Below are positions 11,392 through 23,200 of a DNA stretch of 64,000 nt, in pieces (position 1 is the first letter of the stretch; the number at the start of each line of letters is the position of its first letter). This stretch comes from Cryptomeria japonica (lineage: Eukaryota; Streptophyta; Pinopsida; Cupressales; Cupressaceae): contig NC_081415.1 in assembly GCF_030272615.1 (NCBI RefSeq), forward strand, positions 601,669,644-601,733,643. The letters run 5' to 3'. A program made the translations under genes and the position numbers. A model generated the notes under the pieces. That model made no database searches and had not been told where the DNA came from. It saw only the letters and a program-made list of their open reading frames with translations.

Positions 11392-12655
11392 ATGCCTCCA
11401 ACGACGCGAACAACTCACAAGCACAGAAGGGGTCCTAGGCGTGTGCTCATAGCACACAAAGAGGTAGCTAGGGAGGAGTCGATTCCAGAAGAGAACCCAG
11501 AAGAACCTCCCAAACAACCAAACGATCCTAACCGAAACCTCTTAGAAGCAATCCAGAACCTAATTGGCATAGTTTAAGAAAGGATTCTAGTAGAGAGGGA
11601 ATAGAGAAGGAGTCCAACTCCTATTCCTATGGAGAGTCAAGATGGAAATGAGCTAGAGTCTATGCACCTACCAGGACCACCTCTACTGGTGGAGCCAGTA
11701 TATTTTGAGAGAGCTCATCAGGATCCAGGGGATCTTACCAAGGAGGTCATGCACCTCCAGCCATTGTCTTTGGGAGGTTCTACTGACATGGTAGAAGCTG
11801 AGGCATGGATTTTGAACCTTGAGAGGTTCTTTGCATTACGCTCTTACGAGAGCAACCTAAAAGCATGTGTCGTAGTCCATTTGTTGAGAGGAATGGCCTC
11901 CATATGGTGGAGACAGGAGGAGTACAAGTGCAGATTAGTTCCTGATACTCTCACTTGGGAGATATTTACAGAGGGGTTCAGGGAGAGGTACCTATCAAAA
12001 CATTTTAGACAGCGTCGAATAGACGAGTTTCATGACCTCCAACAAAAGAGCTTAATAGAAACCCAATATGACAACAAATTCTTTGAGCTCTTGCCTTACA
12101 TGGATTATCTAAAGGATGAGAAACTTCTTGTCAACCACTTCATCAAAGGGTTAAATGCCTGTATAGTTGGGCCAGTGAGGATGTCCACTCCAGAGAACCT
12201 TCAGGTTGCCGTGGAGAAGGCACTGATAACCGAGAAGATTCAGGTCGGACCACAGGACACTAGGGATCGGTTTCAGATCCGAAACCCTACACCCTAGACC
12301 TAGGGATTCTAGAAACCACATTGGAAGGGAAACAACCAAAACTCACAGGGGTTCTCCAAACCCCCTCCTCTGTAATAGACACAACAGAACTAGAGGTAGA
12401 AGCCTCCACAGTATCAGCAGGGCACAAAGCCCAAGCAGTGGTAGTCTTAGGGTCAAAGGTGAGATCAGAGAGCGCAGGTGCCTTACACACCTCCAGCGAG
12501 GACTCAGCAGTCCTCCAGGGGTGGGTATAGCAGATCCAATAGGACAGAAGGATAGGTTTTCTCAAGGCATCAAGGTGCCCAGTTTAAGGCATGGGGTGCT
12601 TGCTTTACATGTGGAGCCATGGGGCATATGGTGAAGGATTTCCCTCAGGGTTAGA
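11392..12655 (+). pseudogene. gag: gag of the Tekay-like element
   Basis: The frame starts MPPTTRTTHKHRRGPRRVL, is interrupted by TAA at 11575, and resumes at 11629 in the same frame as a 222-residue stretch. That stretch carries the retrotransposon gag core: AEAWILNLERFF, LLRGMASIWWRQ, WEIFTEGFRERYL and FHDLQQKSLIETQYDNKF. A zinc knuckle follows at about 12605-12650 (CFTCGAMGHMVKDF), with the last cysteine replaced by phenylalanine. Gag forms the particle and packages RNA; stops and the lost zinc ligand make this copy defective. Confidence 0.85.
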
Positions 12656-13150
12656 TGGCAGAGAATCAACAGATGGCCGCTTTAGAGCTGATAGTTGGTG
12701 ATATGGGAAGGTCCCATAGAGTATTCATAGCGGTTGACAACCGCTATGCTGAGCATCAGGCCACGGTCATCGAGGCTGTAGGTATGATCAAAGGTAACAA
12801 TGTATCTATTTTATTTGATTCAAGAGCTATTGACTCCTTTATATCTCCATTGGCTATGGAGTGTAGTGGGTTAGTGGCAACTAGACAGGGTGTTAGTTGG
12901 GAAGTGGAATTAGCTTTAGGGGCTAGAGTGTCAGTGAAATCAGAGGTTAGGGCATGTCAATTGTAGATTGGCAAGACCACCACTTTAGTAGACCTTAGAG
13001 TGACACCCCTTGGACCTTACGGTATCGTACTTGGCATGGATTAGCTTTATGCCCATAGAGCCAAGATGGATTGCCACCTGGAAAAGCTCGAGTGTGAGGA
13101 TGATCATGGTTCACCTAGAGTTATAACCAGGATTCAGAGACCCGTGTCTC
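12655..13150 (+). pseudogene. Retropepsin (protease) of the Tekay-like element
   Basis: Contains VSILFDSRAIDSFIS where family members have LFDSGATHSFIS. The catalytic aspartate is kept but the glycine of the D-S-G triad is arginine. A second landmark, GPYGIVLGMD, follows after a TAG near 12964. The enzyme would cleave the gag-pol precursor; this copy is inactive by sequence. The frame shifts before the RT begins. Confidence 0.75.
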
Positions 13151-13271
13151 TTCGTATGATCTCCACAATGTAGCTTAAGCGGAGCATACGAAAGGGATGT
13201 TAGCTTTTTGCTATCACTATCAGTGATAGAGGAGAAGAGGAAGAAAAAATATCCTTAAGGGATATTCAGAT

Positions 13272-14230
13272 GTGTTTCCTTTAGAGTTACCTGGAATGCT
13301 GCCCCATAGAGAGATTGACTTTCATATAGACCTTGTACCAGGAGCTGAGCCAGTTTCCAGATCACCTTATAGGATGACCACAAATGAGCTTAATGAGCTC
13401 AAAATACAGCTTGAGGAACTCCTTGAGAAGGGTCATATTCATCCTAGTGTATCCCCTTGGGGTGCACCAATCATCTTCATTAAGAAGAAGGGTAGATCTC
13501 TCCAATTATGTATGGATTGTCGGCAGTTAAATAAAGTAACCATCAACAACTGATATCCTTTGCCCAGAATTGATGATTTATTCGACCAACTTCAGGGTGC
13601 CAAAGTCTTTTCCAAAATTGATCTGAAGTTAGGATACCATTAGCTGAGGATAGTAGAGAGTAATATCCACAAGACCGCATTTCGCACTAGATATGGTCAC
13701 TACGAGTTCACCGTGGTTCCATTCAGTATTATGAATGCTCCAACTATTTTTATGAGCCTCATGAATGGGGTATTCTGCACATTTCTGGACCGCTTTGTGA
13801 TTGTGTTCCTTGATGATATACTGATATATTCTCGAAATGAGGAGCATGAGGAGCACCTGAAATAGGTATTGCAGTGTTTGCAAGATAATTAGTTGTTTGG
13901 AAGTTTGTCAAAGTGTGCTTTCTTTTGATTAGAGGTCAAGTACCTTGGGCACGTTATTTCTGGTGATGGGATCTTAGTTGACCCATCAAAGATCAGGGCT
14001 ATTATGGATTGGCCAATGCCGACCACTATGATAGAGGTCAAGAGCTTCATGGGCTTAGCAGGTTATTACTGACATTTTGTAGAGGGATTCTTCAGAGTCG
14101 CACATCCTATTACGTCTCTTTAGCGTAAAGGGAAGAAATTTGAATGGACAGAGAAGTGCGAGAAGGCCTTTTAGAAACTCAAGAAGACACTTACTAGCGC
14201 TCATATCCTTGTTGTACTAGATCCCTCAGT
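13272..14230 (+). pseudogene. pol: Reverse transcriptase of the Tekay-like element
   Basis: Order of motifs: [73 protein letters not shown], and the catalytic box FLDDILIYS, then [12 protein letters not shown] and SFMGLAGYY. The catalytic aspartates remain. Several stops occur, mostly TAG where glutamine is conserved. There is no frameshift between here and the end of the integrase. Confidence 0.9.
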
Positions 14231-14640
14231 TGACTTCATGGTTTGTACAGATACTTCACTAGAGGGTTTAGGGGTAGTTCTTATGTAGGATGGTAGGGCT
14301 ATAGCTTTCGAGTCTAGAAAAATTAAGACTCATGAACTTAATTATCCTACTCATGACCTTGAGCTCGCAGCAGTAGTACATGCACTTGTGAGGTGGAGAC
14401 ACTTCCTTTTAGGTCATCACTTTGAGTTGCATTCAGATCATTAGAGTCTTCAGTACATTTTCACTCAGCCGAACCTTAATGCACGTCAGAGGAGATGGAT
14501 GGAGTTCTTGTGCGAATATGATTTTCACGTTCACTACATCAAAGGAAAGGAAAATGTAGTCACAGATGCTTTGAGTAGGAGACGTCATGAGGTTTACACC
14601 ATATCTATGGGTGAAGATTTGAGAGACCGTATACTGCAGC
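14231..14640 (+). pseudogene. RNase H of the Tekay-like element
   Basis: Shows the gypsy RNase H pattern: [68 protein letters not shown] and a VTDALSRR end. The domain removes the RNA strand during reverse transcription. Stops after VVLM and SDH are TAG. Confidence 0.85.
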
Positions 14641-14699
14641 ATTTGCCAGAGGATGGATGATATTCAGAGGTTTGTCAGGTAATACGATCACATGTTACT

Positions 14700-15540
14700 C
14701 TAGAGGGGAAATATGTGGATTATTCTTTAGAGTCTGATGGACTATTATGCCATAGAGGGCGCATCTATGTACCTTCCTCCAGGGGATTGTGAGAGCTCAT
14801 TGTCATGGAGGCTCATAGAGCTCCTTATGTAGTGCACCCTAGAGTTAAAAAGTTGCATGTCGACTCGAGGCAGTTATATCATTGGCCAGGAATGCGGCAG
14901 CTCATTGCTGAGATAGTAGCCCGATGCCTCGAGTGTCAGAGAGTAAAGGTAGAGCACTGCCATCCAGGAGGGTTGCTCTAGTCTCATGCTATACCAGAGT
15001 GGAAGTGGGATACTATATCCATGGATTTCATCATTGGTCTCCCTATGTCTTCTCATCGCCATGATGCCATCTTGGTGATAGTTGACAAGATGACCAAAGT
15101 GGCTCACTTTTCACCAATTAGGACTACCTTCACAGCACCAGCAGTAGCACAGGTGTTCTTGCAAGACATTGTCAAACTTCATGACGTCCCACACAAGATT
15201 ATTTTTGACAGGAATTCCCTCTTCATTTCTTCCTTTTGGAAGGCATTACAGGCAGTTATGGGCACTAAGCTCAATTTCAGTATAGCCTATCATCTGGAAA
15301 GGGATGGTCAGATAGAGAGGGTTAATCAGGTGTTAGAGGATATGCTTCACATGTACATCATGGATCATCAGACCAGATGGGAAGAGTACCTTCCCTTAGT
15401 AGAGTTTTCCTATAACAATGGGCATCACACTTGCTTGGGGATGCCACCCTATCAGGTATTATATGGTAGGCCTTGCAAGACACCGTTGAGTTGGGATTGC
15501 ATAGAGGATAGAGTTGCTATTGGTCCTAAGATAGTTTGAG
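14700..15540 (+). pseudogene. Integrase of the Tekay-like element
   Basis: A zinc-binding segment is recognisable from EAHRAPYVVHPRVKKLH to CLECQRVKVEHC (about 14800-14960). The rve core follows: MDFIIGLPMSSHRHDAILVI, VDKMTKVAHFSPIRTTF, DRNSLFISSFWKALQAVMG and EYLPLVEFSYNNGHH. In the second catalytic block the usual SDRDSLFTS has become FDRNSLFIS, so the second catalytic aspartate appears to be asparagine. The frame is open from 15021 to 15539 and ends in a TGA. Confidence 0.85.
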
Positions 15541-16086
15541 AAATGGAACAATAGGCGGATTTGATTAGGTAGCATCTTAGAGAGGCTCAGGATAGATAGA
15601 AGAAATATGGTGATGTGAAGAGGATAGATTGTAGCTACTTGGTTGGAGACAGAGTCTTCTTGAGAGTGCGGCCGCATAAGAGTCCAATCCGTTACGGAAA
15701 GGGTTCTAGGCTTGCACCTCGCTTTGTAGGACCCTTTGAGATCCTTGAGAGGATAGGCCTAGTTGCCTACCATTTAGCATTACCACCTAGCCTATCACGC
15801 ATCCACAATGTGTTTCATGTATCAGTTTTGAGGAAATATATCTATGATGAGTCTCATATTTTAGATTGGGATGCCTTACAGGTGGAGTCGGATAGGCAGC
15901 TAGCTTTGGAGCCCATTCACATTTTGTCACACTGGATGCTGGCCCTTCGAGGTCGAGAGCTAGACCAGGTTAGGGTCTAGTGGGATTGCTATGATGATCT
16001 TATAGCTTCATGGGAGGACACAACACATATGAGATCAGAGTACCCCCACCACTTTGATGAACTCCAGGAGGAAGTTTATGCCTAGA
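15541..16086 (+). pseudogene. Integrase C-terminus and chromodomain of the Tekay-like element
   Basis: After a few stops the frame from 15615 reads VGDRVFLRVRPHK, RYGKGSRLAPRFVGPFEIL and RIHNVFHVSVLRKYI. A chromodomain-like tail follows (EPIHILSHWMLALRGRELDQ, then after a TAG WDCYDDLIASWEDTTHMRSE). Chromodomains of this clade bias integration toward heterochromatin. The polypurine tract overlaps the end. Confidence 0.8.
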
Positions 16087-16095
16087 GGGGGAGGG
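16084..16095 (+). other. Polypurine tract of the Tekay-like element
   Basis: AGAGGGGGAGGG lies immediately before the TG of the 3' LTR. Confidence 0.85.
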
Positions 16096-19005
16096 TGTGA
16101 GGCCCCACCCCAACCCAGTCTGACATTTCAGTGGTTTTTATGATGAGACTATTATGGATGCTTTATTTTTATGCATTATGGATTTAGAACTTATATGATT
16201 CCATGATTTGGATAACATTGCTATATGTTGATGTTTTATTTATATGCTTTATGATATAGAACACTACATGATTTTTGAATAGGATGAATTTGCGGTGATA
16301 AAGGTCATTATTGAATTTGCAGGACTTTACTATGATGATAGAAATATGATGTATGTTTTAGGTGTGGGTCAAAATTATGAGAATTAGGATGAATTGCTTA
16401 TGTGAAATTGCTTGGATATAAGATGTATTAAATTGTTCAGATGTAAATTGTATGCAAGTGATGATGTGTATTATTATTCTTGTGATTTATATTATTTGAG
16501 GTTATTTGAAGTTACTAATGTGTAAATTGAGATGCGCAGGAATTTATCCATGTGACCATGGAAATATTACGGAGAACCAAACCTAGACCTATGTATGCAC
16601 ATAAAGCCAGGTTTTGTCTATTTGGAGAGACAACACCCCGTTTGTGTTGCATTTTATTCGTAATAGTAAATGATGCATGTGTGTTAAGTGTTATTTAATT
16701 GATTTATGTAAAATCCACAAGAGACACAATTTCATGTATAAATTTGTAAAAGTATTTTCTTTGTGTCACTTGACACATGTGTGGATTTATGTTTGAATTT
16801 TTAAATTTGTCTCTTGGTGGGAATTGTTTAACTATAGCTTTTTCAATTAATGTAATGAGATTCCATAAAAGCCTTGGGTAAAGAATCTCTGGCATGGTCA
16901 ACATAGGATTGACCCGAAAATAAACTTCAGAGGGGTTAAAAAAGGGTTAAATGGACACCTAGGGGTAGTTTAATAGGATTTCCTAAAGCCCATAAGGTAT
17001 ACCTAAGGGTTAGGGGTAATTATAGGCAAGTTTCTACTCCTGTGTGACCTTCTAAACTCCCTAAAAAGTGACTTTTTATGTTGTGCGAAAATTGAAATTG
17101 AAGACTTGAACTAAGTTGTAAACCTTCCTATTTCAATGAGAGTTCCCTTTCCCATTTTACCTTACCTTCCTTTTTAGTTTTTAGAAACTTGTGAGAACTC
17201 TCACAATGGGCTTCTTAAGAAAGAATTAGAAAATTAGTGGGTAATCACCCACTCTCCATTTTTGGAGACAAAAGAATTTTGAAAAGAAAAAAAGATAGAT
17301 TTTGGTTTGAAAATTTTGGCTAAGGGTAGAAGGAGAAGATCTGTGGAATTGGGCTGCTCATCCTCAACAAAACTAGCATACCTTTGGGCAGTTTAGGTTG
17401 GTTTTATTTTTCTTATAATGATTTCTTATTTCATGTGTTTTGAAAGAAATGTTTGTGTAAAAGACTAGTTTTCGTGCATGTATTTCTTGGAAATTTATTT
17501 GGTGTTTTGTGTTTATGCAATGTATGTATTTTAGGAGTAATCAAGACCTCCTACTCTTGGGAGAGAGGAGGATCTTGTGGGTGGTAGAAGTGATAGCCCT
17601 CGAGTGAGAGACTCTCATTATGAGAGCGATCACAAGGGATTTTATGTGACCCTTGCTGCATGGCTTGTTTATGCATTTGGGGTCATAAGGAGGGAAATAA
17701 GGCATGAATGTCTTGAGGGGCATAAGGAATATGGGGTTGTTATACTTGATGTATGTAGTTTGCCATGAGGTGGCTACATGTTTTTCCATACTTGCAATAT
17801 CCTCAGGGTACTTGGTCCACTACCACCCTTGAAAAGGGCATCACAATGAGTGGTGTAGTGTAGCCTGGGTTGGGATTGTGTTTGAGTTTGTGGGTTCTCT
17901 ATCTTTTGTGTTTACATGTGTGTTACCTATCTAGGACTTGGTTCTCTGAGCTCGGGGGATGCTACCAGTTAGCCTAGACTGGGAGGTGAGCTCTCCATGG
18001 TCATAGCTTTTGATTTAATTGTAGGTTGTTTGAAGAAAATAGTAGGTCAAGAAGATGTGGTTGGATTTAGTTGTTGCAGAAAAATGATTTAAAAGTAATT
18101 TATGTTCTTTGAAAGTCCTCACTTGATTGAAAGGAGAGACCTATTTGTAAAGTGACTATAAAGTCTTGTGAGTAAGTTTAAAGTTTTGTAATGATTATTC
18201 ATGCATTACCGCTAAAAAGAAAGAAGTGTCTTTGGTTTAGTTTTCTACATTTCCGGAAATTTGCAATGTTGTGTTTTAGGATATTTTGATAAGAAAAAGA
18301 TTTATTTATTCCTTTTATGCATTTATACTCTATTATTAGGAAAGAAATGAAATTTGATTTGCATGCATGTAGAAGGCTAAAAATAAAAGTTGGTAGATCA
18401 ATACAGGAAAAATGTAAAAGTCATTTTATTTGATTCTGTGAATTTTATTTTATCTGTGATTGTATTTTTTTTATTTGTAGAAATTAGAACAAAGATTTTA
18501 TAGCCATCTCTAAGGTTCGCAGATTTATAAAATAAGTAGTTATATTTAGTTGCTGTTAATATTTGCCATTTAAATAGTTGTTGTAGGTTTATCCAAGTCT
18601 GTCAATTTAATTATTACAGAAAAAAAATTAAAAAAAAACATAATCTATTATAGTTTTTATTTAAATAAAATCTAGATTTATTGAGTTGCTAATAAAATTA
18701 TTAAATCTAGTCATTTATATAGCTGAAGATTGAAATATAACACCTACAGTAAACAATTTAAATGAAATAATAAAATTACTATACTCTTGTTGTAAGTGAA
18801 TCAGAGATTTATTAAATCCATCTATTTTATCTTTACATCTAGGATATTTACGAACGGAAATAAATCAAAAGGAAAATAAATTAATATTTTAGTATTCTGT
18901 TCGAATACATACCTAGGATGAAAATGCTATGGTTCATTCCTTACATAATTTTTGAGTATAAAATATATATTTATATAAATATATAATTATATACATGTAA
19001 GTTAC

Positions 19006-19010
<5 letters not shown>

Positions 19011-19078
<68 letters not shown>
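19011..19078. repeat. TA dinucleotide tract in the 3' LTR
   Basis: Nearly uninterrupted TA repeats of about 65 bp. The 5' LTR has only a short TA-rich stretch at the same place. Confidence 0.9.
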
Positions 19079-19085
<7 letters not shown>

Positions 19086-19230
19086 TATTTGCCCACGAAA
19101 ATAAATATATATACTTAGATTCATATAAAAAAGATGCATATATATATATATTATCTTTAAAAAAAAAAAAGAAAAAAAAAATATCAAAAAACTAAATAAA
19201 TAAATTTTAGGGGGGGGCGGGGGGGGGGGG

Positions 19231-19402
19231 GTGAGCATTGTGCAATGCATAGTGATCGACGGGGCTGAACACTATGCAATGCACAGTGGACGATGGAGCC
19301 GTACACTGTGCATTGCACAATGGTCAGTGGTGCCACACATTATGCACTACATAGTGGGCGGCAAGGCCGAACACTGTGCAATGCATAGTGGGCAGCCATG
19401 GC
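19231..19402 (+). repeat. Palindromic ~34-bp tandem repeat in the 3' LTR (5 units)
   Basis: Five units follow a G-run; each carries a near-palindromic core of the type CACTATGCAATGCACAGTG. Two more units than in the 5' LTR. Confidence 0.75.
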
Positions 19403-20261
19403 CGCGCCGCTTCCCAAGAACCCCTGCCTCCCATTCCTCTGCCTCTATGGAATGAAAACACTACCGGATCTTCCCAATTCAGCCTTGAACCAAAAATTTT
19501 AAGCAAGAAAAAATATATTAAACCCTAGCCCGGGTAGGGCTAGGGTAATAAATAAATTAAAAAAAAAAAAGGTAACTTATTTAAATTAGGGGCATTTTAT
19601 AATTGTAAATCCCTAACTAGGGTTGCATGGCTTTGTTTCCATAAAGCTTAGGAAATTTTTAAAGAAAATACATTTATATATTTATATATGTATTTGCACA
19701 TAAATATAAATATTTATGTACACATGTATAAGATAAAAAATAGGTAGTTGTAGAAATTAAAGAATAAAGTATAACTTTAGATTTTAATATTTATTTAGTG
19801 TTGTAGATTTTAAGAGTATATAAAATCAAGGGGGTAAACATTATTTTTTCAATTCAACTTAAGAGTATATCATTTAAAAAAAAGAAGGGGTTGAGATTTA
19901 ATTTTAATTAATCTAATTTAAGCACATTTGAATTATGGATTAAAATGGATGCTAGGAGAATAATTTTAATTTAGCTTTCTAAAATCAATTAATGGCTATC
20001 TGAGGTTAATTTTGCCTGCGCCAATTAATTATCTAAATTAGTTGACTTATTCAATTTGAGTAGACAATAAAATCATTCACTTAGAATTCCACATTTAATT
20101 TTATTTAATTTCGAATATTTGAGCTAGTAGATAAAGTTAATCTAAACATAGTTAAGACAAAACATGTTGTAGCTTTTTATATTTGTCGAATTAATGCTTT
20201 TAAAAGTTATGTTTTAAAAAAAAAAATAATCCTGTTCTTGCCCTAAATTTTGGGCATGACA

Positions 20262-20266
20262 GTTTG
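20262..20266. repeat. Target site duplication, right copy (GTTTG)
   Basis: Exact repeat of 7346-7350 following the CATGACA end of the 3' LTR. Confidence 0.9.
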
Positions 20267-23200
20267 GATCACCTTCCAAGGATGTCAAGATGACATGTAA
20301 TGCATCTTGGAAACCCTGTTTCCATTCTTTTAAGCTCTTAACTTGCCTGTCATCTGTCAAAATTGTAGGGACATGCCACTTTTTGAGTCCCTGGATATAA
20401 TCAATCATTCCCATCAATGTTTTCCTTTCCTCCTCTATGTTAAGTAACTCTTTATTCAATAAATTATAATTTTCCAAGTTACCCCTACAATGTGAGGTGG
20501 CTCAGCCACATTTTTCACTGTTAACATAACCTCCTTCAAGGTTTGACCCTTTTGCAGCCACATAGCTCTGATTGGTTGAAAGAATGCAATGAATTCATCA
20601 AGCTGACTTAGGAGCTTGGATGTCAAAGAATATGAAGTGTGGACTTCATCCAATTTATAAATGATTTTAATTGAAATTCTCAAAATTGAATCTTTCCTAA
20701 TTTTAAAAATAATTGCTTACAACTTCATCTTGACCCTTTGCATTTCTTTGTTTATCTTCTCAAGCTCCTTGGGTCTAATTTCTCTAGAAGAGTCAGCTGC
20801 CATCTTCTTTATTTGCTCTTTCAATGCAATGTTTTCAACAAATAATTCATTGTACTTGGTATTCAAAACAACATGCATATCCTTTATCTTTATATGCTTT
20901 TTCTCTAAATCCTCTACTGCCAGCTGAGAAAATTGGATTGCATGCCTGGAAATTGCTACAACCTCTAAAGTAGTAGTGTCTTATAAGGTCCTTACAATAT
21001 CATCCCCTATTTTGTTTTGCACCCCTTGCAAAACCATAGGATTTTTAGTGCTAGGGGCCTTTGACCATAAATAAAAAGCTTTTGAACATATATTTACACT
21101 AGAGCCATGATCTCCAAACTCTCTAGGAAAATTGGGGTCCTTCTACTGCATGATCTGATCTAACAAGAAAATTCTCTCAAAATTCCACCCCAGGACAAGG
21201 AGCACTCCACTTTTCACTACCATTTCTCTGCCATCTCGAGGAGTGCAATCAAAATTGTTCCTATCAAAATTGTAGAGTTCTTCATCAGACATGTTCTTCA
21301 ATTTCTCCCTTAGCCAAAATGATCTAAACTTAGGGGTATTAACAAAATTGTCATCCACCATAAAGTTCATTGAAGCAATAATCCTCTCATCATCTACTTC
21401 TTCAAAAGGGATTGTTCTTAGGATGAGAGCCATGTCTAGATCATTGAAAACTTTGGCATTGGGATCATCTTTTAATGTTTCCCTTGGCGGAGAAGGTGAC
21501 GGCACCAAATTATCAAAATCCTCATGGATATCTGCAAATCCAAATATTTTAGCCTTTCCTCTTTCAATCTTCCTAACCTGCTCTGCTATTACCCCCTCAT
21601 CCTTATTCACACCCTTTTTGGAAGACTCTGCAGGTGCTTTCTCAGTCTAAGCCTTGGGAGCTAGATCAATTGGTTTTCCTTTGTATTCCACTCCCTTTTC
21701 CTTGGCCTCTCTTGTCTGCAACTCCTCCTTTATTATATCATCTGCCTTTCTTAGCATGAAAGAAATTCTAGCAAAATCATCCATGAAGTGCCGGAAGGAA
21801 CCTACAAAGTTGGGATCTTCTTGTTTCCTTTCCCTTTCAAATTTATTCATGAGGTTCCACTTATTCCTCCTTTTCTCTGCCTCACATGGATGAGCATTCC
21901 TAATCAGATCTTCTCTTTCTACAAAAGAATAAAAATACCCCTTTTTCTTCTATTTATTTACTCTAATGTCATTTATATAGCCTTCAAGGTTAAAATGTTT
22001 GGCTTGGGAAAACCTCAGCCTATAATTCTTCACCAAAAAATCATGTCCCTTCTACAAGTTCTCACAACCTACACTGAATTCATTGAAAACTATTTTCTTG
22101 GGGATAAATTTTCCCTTTCTATCAGATTTGATTTGCTCCCTCTCCATCCACATCATTTGCTAGATGAATTCAAGGAATGCTAACCTTAGAGAGACAACAA
22201 TAGGCAATACATGGGGTCCCTGCTCACATCTATAAATTCTTATTATTGTACAATTGCCATGTAAAAAGAAATCCCTTAGCGTAGATATGTCCATCAACCC
22301 TGCAAGTCTTTATTCTCAATATTTTGATTATCTCTTTAGGCAGCCTCGATAGTACTACCCCAAGTCTTGTGAAAATGTTCATCACAAACTAGTCAAAGAA
22401 TACACAAAAATCACCAAACTTAGATCCCTTGTCTCAAACCTGGGTCCATCTTTGCACCGGCCTATGGAGACCCGTGTAGGGATCATTTGTCTTTACTCTC
22501 AACTTTAGGCCCCAATATGGTCTATTTTGATAAATAATTAAGTGGCACACCAATGAATAGTGGAAGAATACCAATTTTTTATCCTTATTTTCAGCTCTCA
22601 CCAATCCCTCATGAATCTTCTCTTAATAGCACTTGCAAAATAATACAATTCATTTATTGTGGGGTGCTGAATGTTGATGGCCATCATCATAAAATCAATG
22701 GGAAATTTGGTGAGCCGGAAATCAACTCTGAGGATTTACGCTAGTGCATAATAGGTTTTAACAAAAGAGGGCTCAAAATAGTCAAGCTTGAAGGGCTCAC
22801 TTTCAGATGATAGGACATAATTCCATGAATCTTTGTAAAGTTTCCACATGAAATGAGAAACATGATCCTTCCTATACCTATTCTTTTTGTTTGCATAGTC
22901 CCTCTTCAAATTATCCTTGTTTATGATTGTGAGGGCAAACTTATCTAAATCAAAACATTGAATGATAGCCCTGGAGAGAGATGTCTAGTAGGACATATCC
23001 TTCAGTAGTCCTAACCATCCAGCTTGGAACATCATATGCCTTTTCCAACTCCCTTATTTGTATTGTCTCTACAAAAACATTTGGCACCACCAATTTGCTA
23101 AGGTTCAGTGTCCAGGGGTTGCACACTAGTATGGCCTTGTCTCTATTGCCATAGAATGAATGAAAAATTTCCCAGCCCCTTTTCTTGGTGAAGGCATCCC

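Larger units (their letters stand above)
7351..20261 (+). mobile_element. Complete Ty3/gypsy chromovirus (Tekay/Del-like), 12.9 kb
   Basis: All landmarks are present in order: 5' LTR beginning TGTGAGGCC and ending CATGACA, an initiator-Met tRNA primer site, gag with a zinc knuckle, protease, RT, RNase H, integrase, chromodomain, polypurine tract, and a 3' LTR with the same ends. A perfect 5-bp target duplication shows one intact insertion. The LTRs are close: over the first ~120 bp I count three differences. Gag-pol is full of nonsense codons, so the copy cannot make its own proteins. The clade assignment rests on the integrase and chromodomain style and is likely rather than certain. Confidence 0.9.
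16096..20261 (+). repeat. 3' LTR of the Tekay-like element (4.17 kb)
   Basis: Same start and end as the 5' LTR and collinear with it throughout. It is about 300 bp longer, mainly from a TA tract and A-rich segment (19011-19200), two extra tandem units, and a segment around 18675-18760 missing from the other copy. Confidence 0.9.

Noticed and set aside
8798-17789. Similar 82-codon minus-strand ORFs in both LTRs (8798-9046 and 17541-17789)
   Set aside because: They are alike because the LTRs are copies of each other. No motif, and changes between them do not favour silent sites by eye.
19002-19250. ORF with YIYI and FFF runs in the 3' LTR
   Set aside because: Product of the TA tract and A/G homopolymers.
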